A stretch of 17,965 nt of DNA, taken from assembly GCA_045638005.1 (NCBI GenBank), contig JAZUAN010000051.1, positions 1 through 17,965 of the forward strand, written 5' to 3'. The notes beneath the pieces are model-generated. The model was not told the origin of the DNA and did no database searches. It saw only the letters and a program-made list of their open reading frames with translations. A program made the position numbers and the translations under genes. Below are positions 14,744 through 17,965 of this stretch, in pieces (within the stretch, counting starts at the first letter, position 1; each line of letters opens with the position of its first letter). The stretch comes from URNF01 sp045638005 (GTDB lineage Bacteria > Bacillota > Clostridia > Oscillospirales > Acutalibacteraceae).

Positions 14744-16573
14744 ATGTGTGGCATAGTAGGCTATATTGGTAAGAAACCGGCAGCACCGCTGCTTTTGGAG
14801 GGCCTTGCCAAATTGGAATACCGCGGATATGATTCTGCCGGTATTGCGCTGAACGGTGCATCCGGTGTTGCTATTCATAAAGCCAAGGGCAGACTGAGCA
14901 TTTTGTCTGACATGGTCAACGGTGGTAAGGATATGGAGGAGACTCTCGGTATCGGGCATACCCGTTGGGCAACCCACGGCAAACCCAGTGATGTCAATTC
15001 CCATCCGCATCGCAGCATGAGCGGTAAATTCGCGGTGGTGCACAACGGTATCATCGAGAATTACCTCGCTCTGACCGCCGAATTGCAGGCGGACGGCGTG
15101 CAGTTTGCGTCCGAGACCGACACCGAAGTGGTGGCACATTTGCTTGAAAAATACTATAAGGGTGATTTCCTCAAAGCGGTGAAAGCTACTGTTGCCCGCT
15201 TGGAAGGATCGTATGCACTGGGCATCGTTTGTGAGGATTATCCGGATCAGTTGATGGCGGTACGTAACGCAAGCCCCCTTATCATCGGTCTTGCCGAGGA
15301 TGGTAACTTTATCGCTTCGGATATCCCTGCTGTGCTTGCACACACCCGCCGCGTGATCCATCTGCTGGATCATGATATCGTGCATCTCACCGAAGACAGC
15401 GTGACCATTTATGATATGAATGGTAACAAAGTGGGCCGCGAACCGTTTATAGTGGATTGGGATGTTGCGAGCGCCGAAAAGGGCGGTCATGCACACTTTA
15501 TGATCAAGGAGATCATGGAGCAGCCCACCGCGTTGGAGGCCACCATTTCTCCCCGTATTGATGAAAACGGCGATATTGTGCTGGATGGTATCCATCTGAC
15601 CCCCGAGCAGCTCAAAGCTTTCTCCCGTATTCACATCATTGCTTGCGGTTCCGCATATCATGTCGGTGTTGTGGGCAAATATGTGATTGAAAGCCTGACC
15701 CGCGTTCCGGTTGAAGTGGACCTCGCATCCGAGTTCCGTTATCGTGAACCCATCGTGGACGAGAAGTCTTTGGTCATCATCATCAGTCAGTCGGGCGAGA
15801 CCGCGGATACGCTTGCCGCTCTGCGCGAAGCCAAAAAGCATGGCGCGCGCGTGCTGTCCATCGTGAATGTGGTTGGCAGCTCGATTGCTAATGAGAGTGA
15901 CGACGTGCTGTACACTTGGGCGGGTCCGGAGATTGCGGTTGCGACCACCAAAGCATATTCCACCCAGCTCACCATGATTTATCTCATTGCTGTGTATATT
16001 GCAAAGGCTCTGGGCAAACTCGACGAGGCGGAAGTAAACCGTTTGATTGGTGAAATTCAGCATATACCGGATGCTGTCCGTGAAATCTTGAAGCTGGCAC
16101 CCAGCTTGGAGCAGTTGGCGCAGCGGTATGCATATCTGGAGCACGCGTACTTCATCGGCAGAAACGTTGACTACGCTGTAGGTCTGGAAGCCTCCTTGAA
16201 GCTCAAGGAGATCAGCTATATCCATTCCGAGGCATACGCTGCCGGCGAACTCAAACACGGTACTATTTCGCTTATCGAAGAGGGTACCTTTGTCGTGGGT
16301 CTTGCCTGCTGCGGCAGACTACTGGATAAAACGCTGTCCAACATCAAGGAAGTGAAAGCCCGCGGTGCTGAGGTGCTGCTGGTCACTACTGAGGATAATG
16401 CCTCTATGGTGCCGGAAGCGGATCACGTGATCTATATCCCGAAGATCGACGAGTTGCTCATGCCCTCCTTGGAGGTTGTGCCGATGCAGCTGCTCAGCTA
16501 CTATGTAGCGCTGGCTCGCAAGTGCGACATCGACAAACCCCGCAACCTCGCAAAGAGTGTTACGGTAGAATAA
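14744..16573 (+). CDS. glmS: Glutamine--fructose-6-phosphate aminotransferase (isomerizing)
   Basis: Makes glucosamine-6-phosphate from fructose-6-phosphate and glutamine, the first step to UDP-GlcNAc for peptidoglycan. ATG 14744 is fixed by the need for Cys2 as the N-terminal nucleophile (MCGIVGYIG), with AAAGGGG about 9 nt upstream; 609 residues is the normal length. The class II glutaminase domain (2 to about 220) shows EYRGYDSAG, GHTRWATHG and the oxyanion region HNGIIENY. Two SIS sugar-isomerase domains follow (ACGSAYHVGVVGKY and IISQSGETADTLAALREAK, then YFIGRNVDYAVGLEASLKLKEISYIHSEAYAAGELKHG with the His of GELKHG). The C-terminus NLAKSVTVE carries the catalytic Lys604. It has its own promoter and terminator. 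The leader is too short for a glmS ribozyme. Confidence 0.98.
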   Translation: MCGIVGYIGKKPAAPLLLEGLAKLEYRGYDSAGIALNGASGVAIHKAKGRLSILSDMVNGGKDMEETLGIGHTRWATHGKPSDVNSHPHRSMSGKFAVVHNGIIENYLALTAELQADGVQFASETDTEVVAHLLEKYYKGDFLKAVKATVARLEGSYALGIVCEDYPDQLMAVRNASPLIIGLAEDGNFIASDIPAVLAHTRRVIHLLDHDIVHLTEDSVTIYDMNGNKVGREPFIVDWDVASAEKGGHAHFMIKEIMEQPTALEATISPRIDENGDIVLDGIHLTPEQLKAFSRIHIIACGSAYHVGVVGKYVIESLTRVPVEVDLASEFRYREPIVDEKSLVIIISQSGETADTLAALREAKKHGARVLSIVNVVGSSIANESDDVLYTWAGPEIAVATTKAYSTQLTMIYLIAVYIAKALGKLDEAEVNRLIGEIQHIPDAVREILKLAPSLEQLAQRYAYLEHAYFIGRNVDYAVGLEASLKLKEISYIHSEAYAAGELKHGTISLIEEGTFVVGLACCGRLLDKTLSNIKEVKARGAEVLLVTTEDNASMVPEADHVIYIPKIDELLMPSLEVVPMQLLSYYVALARKCDIDKPRNLAKSVTVE

Positions 16574-16578
16574 CAATG

Positions 16579-16611
16579 AAAAACGCTGTGCAAACCTGCA
16601 CAGCGTTTTTT
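16579..16611. terminator. Bidirectional terminator between glmS and the GH43 remnant
   Basis: A perfect 14-bp stem (16579-16592 with 16597-16610), loop AACC, with an A-run before and T-run after, so it can stop glmS on + and the GH43 remnant on -. Confidence 0.93.
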
Positions 16612-16627
16612 GTTTTGATAGCGTCTC

Positions 16628-17692
16628 TTATTGCTCTTCAATTTTCCATTCGTCATGCCAGAAGATATACGGCACATCATCGATAAACTTGATGGGCAAC
16701 CACACGTAATCTGCCATCGCGGTGTTTTTTACCGTGATCTCGGTCATGGGCATATTGCGGAGTTGAGCACGGCGTTCGGGGGTCATCGGATAGTCCTCGT
16801 CAAAGCGTGCGGCGTAGTATTCTACGCCGGTGGGCTTGTCGGGAGTCAAATCGTTGAGCCAACGATCCGCCATGGCGATATACAGATCTTCATAGTCGGG
16901 ATGCTTGAAAATGCAGGAGATCTGGCTGTCAAACGAGGTCTTTTTCGGATCGTCCACATGCGGATCACCCAGAATTGTCCACTCACCGTGAATGTCATCA
17001 AAGGTGGCGGTTTCAGAGGGGTTAGGCAGCTTCGCACTAGTGCCGGAGGTGATTACATAACCCTTTCCTTTGCGGAAGAAGACGCAGGGTGCTTCACGGG
17101 CATACGGGGGGGAAGGGGCGCTCGTAACGGGTGGTATAATGCACGGTTGTATCCAGATAATCATCGGTCAGATCCATAACGATCATGTCGCTGTGCACAC
17201 GTTCAAAGACGATGACGGCATGGCCATCCTCGAATTTCACAAGATCAAAGTCGCCCGATTCCATGCCACCGGGATGCAGTTTTCTGTTCACCAACTTGAA
17301 CGGACCTTTGATGGAATCGCTGGTAGCGACCACCATATACTGCACTTCGTCCAGTATTTTCATCCACATCACATATTTTTTGGTTTTATCATTGTACAAA
17401 ATATGCGGGCGGTCTATTTTGCTGTTAGGATGTAAAGGATTGTCCGGGTCATCGGGGGTGGGAGCATGATGATGCCTTCGTCCTTCCAGTTGTACAGATC
17501 CTTGGAAGAATACAACTTAACCCCCCAGTGCCACAGTTCCCATTCCGTATGACTCTTTTCTTTGTTTTCACCGTACCAATAGAAGGTACCGTCTTCGTAC
17601 AGCATGCAGCCGGCGTGCGCCTGTATCCGTTTGCCGTCGGTATCCAGTCACTCCTGTCCGGGTCTGATGGTGTTATAGTTTGTTTGACTCAT
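16628..17692 (-). pseudogene. Glycoside hydrolase family 43, broken by one stop codon and two frameshifts
   Basis: GH43 enzymes are five-bladed beta-propeller arabinosidases, xylosidases or galactanases. An intact start exists: AAAGGAG (17702-17708) and ATG 17692 give MSQTNYNTIRPGQE. An in-frame TGA at 17650-17648 follows, where LDTDGKRIQAHAG continues as expected, so a TGG Trp codon was probably lost. The frame then runs through GTFYWYGENKEKSH and VKLYSSKDLYNWKDEGI to a break in the C/G run at 17454-17462. The next frame holds NPLHPNSKIDRPHILYNDKTKKYVMWMK and GGMESGDFDLVKFEDG. A second break at G7 (17106-17112) leads into YAREAPCVFFRKGKGYVITSG with the presumed acid Glu, ending in WKIEEQ. 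Repaired, it would be about 354 residues, a full-length enzyme resembling exo-galactanase-like GH43 members. No signal peptide is seen, so it would be cytosolic. Confidence 0.88.
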
Positions 17693-17804
17693 TACACTCT
17701 CTCCTTTTTGTTTATTCCTGTGTATCGGTATACCATACTTTTTCTGTAAAGCTAACAAGAGAATACGAATAAAGGATTTGAACCGGAGTTACAAAGAAGT
17801 GAAC
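17693..17804 (-). promoter_or_regulatory. Upstream region of the GH43 remnant, no clear promoter
   Basis: This stretch contains the ribosome site (17702-17708) of the GH43 start. AT-rich TTGTTA and TATACC-like hexamers are present on the minus strand but are not well spaced. I see no other feature in it. Confidence 0.3.
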
Positions 17805-17914
17805 AATGGACTTCAATCGAGGTTGCGCTTTCTCGTTTACTGAATTTGAAGTGTTACCACGCAACCTCTTTGCGAAAATCTCGCACAGCGAGATTTTCAG
17901 TTTCTGCGTCCATT
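17805..17914. repeat. Nested inverted-repeat element (possible small palindromic repeat or structured RNA)
   Basis: About 110 bp are bounded by 7-bp inverted ends AATGGAC (17805-17811) and GTCCATT (17908-17914). Inside are a 9-bp pair GAGGTTGCG (17819-17827) with CGCAACCTC (17860-17868), and a perfect 10-bp hairpin GAAAATCTCG-CACAG-CGAGATTTTC (17874-17898). CTTCAA (17811-17816) can also pair with TTGAAG (17846-17851). The pairs nest into a three-way junction. It lies in a non-coding stretch upstream of the GH43 remnant. Only one copy is in the window, so repeat status is inferred. Confidence 0.5.
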
Positions 17915-17924
17915 TAACAACTAA

Positions 17925-17965
17925 AAACAGACAAGGGATAGGCATGGCCTATCCCTTGTCTGTTT
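17925..17965 (-). terminator. Long perfect stem-loop at the window edge, terminator for a gene beyond
   Basis: A perfect 19-bp stem (17925-17943 with 17947-17965) with a 3-nt ATG loop. On the minus strand it is followed by TTTTT, so it would end a minus-strand gene that starts to the right of the window. The palindrome may extend past the window. Confidence 0.75.

Noticed and set aside
14738..16258. 506-codon open frame on the minus strand inside glmS
   Set aside because: It is antisense to an unmistakable glmS, low in plausible domain structure, and explained by codon bias of the real gene.
17648..17650. TGA read as tryptophan in the GH43 gene (alternative genetic code or selenocysteine)
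   Set aside because: TGA serves as a normal stop in feoA, feoB and other intact genes here, the GH43 gene has two more lesions, and no SECIS-like element is evident.
17712..17945. 77-codon open frame on the minus strand
   Set aside because: It spans the nested inverted repeats and part of the terminal palindrome, has no ribosome site, and resembles translated repeat DNA rather than a protein.
1..17965. CRISPR array, prophage, insertion sequence, tRNA or rRNA genes
   Set aside because: No regular spaced repeats, transposase, integrase, tRNA cloverleaf or rRNA sequence was recognised on either strand.

Overview
The window reads as chromosomal DNA of a Gram-positive, anaerobic, low-to-mid GC bacterium, most likely a gut-type member of the Clostridia (Oscillospirales/Ruminococcaceae-like). 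This rests on strong AGGAGG-type ribosome sites, a textbook TTGACA-17-TATAAT promoter, a eukaryote-like (IleS2-type) isoleucyl-tRNA synthetase, a FeoA/FeoB/Cys-rich small protein iron cassette, a stand-alone glycogen phosphorylase, and many tight stem-loop plus T-run terminators. The species is inferred, not proven.

Layout from left to right. (1) 1-3090: 3' portion of ileS on +, ended by a strong terminator. (2) 3095-4940: a decayed glycoside hydrolase locus on +. It holds a GH31 gene that kept its promoter, ribosome site and start but lost most of its interior and is frameshifted, followed by an overlapping GH2-like sugar-binding fragment and a further frameshifted tail; a terminator closes it. 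(3) 4962-7704: an iron(II) uptake operon, feoA, feoB and a 57-residue FeoB-associated Cys-rich membrane peptide. It is preceded by a consensus promoter and carries three copies of a palindrome GTTAGCR-N2-YGCTAAC, two at the promoter and one between feoA and feoB. (4) 12160 down to 7703 on -: a tightly packed five-gene operon with overlaps or gaps of a few bases. In order of transcription it encodes a small bacterial PH-domain membrane protein, a large YdbT-like bPH2 membrane protein, a DUF2156 protein, a TlyA-type rRNA methyltransferase and an EamA/DMT transporter. It shares a bidirectional terminator with the feo operon. (5) 12300-14621 on +: glycogen phosphorylase, from a TTG start. (6) 14637-16611: glmS with its own promoter and terminator and without room for a glmS ribozyme. 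(7) 16628-17692 on -: a GH43-family gene broken by one nonsense codon and two homopolymer frameshifts. (8) 17693-17965: non-coding, with a nested inverted-repeat element and a 19-bp perfect terminator palindrome at the window edge.

Taken together, the housekeeping, iron-uptake and storage-sugar genes are intact, while every extracellular-glycan-type hydrolase in the window (GH31, GH2-like, GH43) is broken. Either this lineage is losing glycan-degrading functions or some homopolymer indels are assembly errors; the large GH31 deletion and the GH43 nonsense codon are hard to explain as simple indel errors. I did not find a clearly new defence, mobile or biosynthetic system. The most interesting signals are the three-copy feo operator, the structured repeat near the right edge, and the co-transcribed bPH2 pair with DUF2156 and an unusually placed tlyA.
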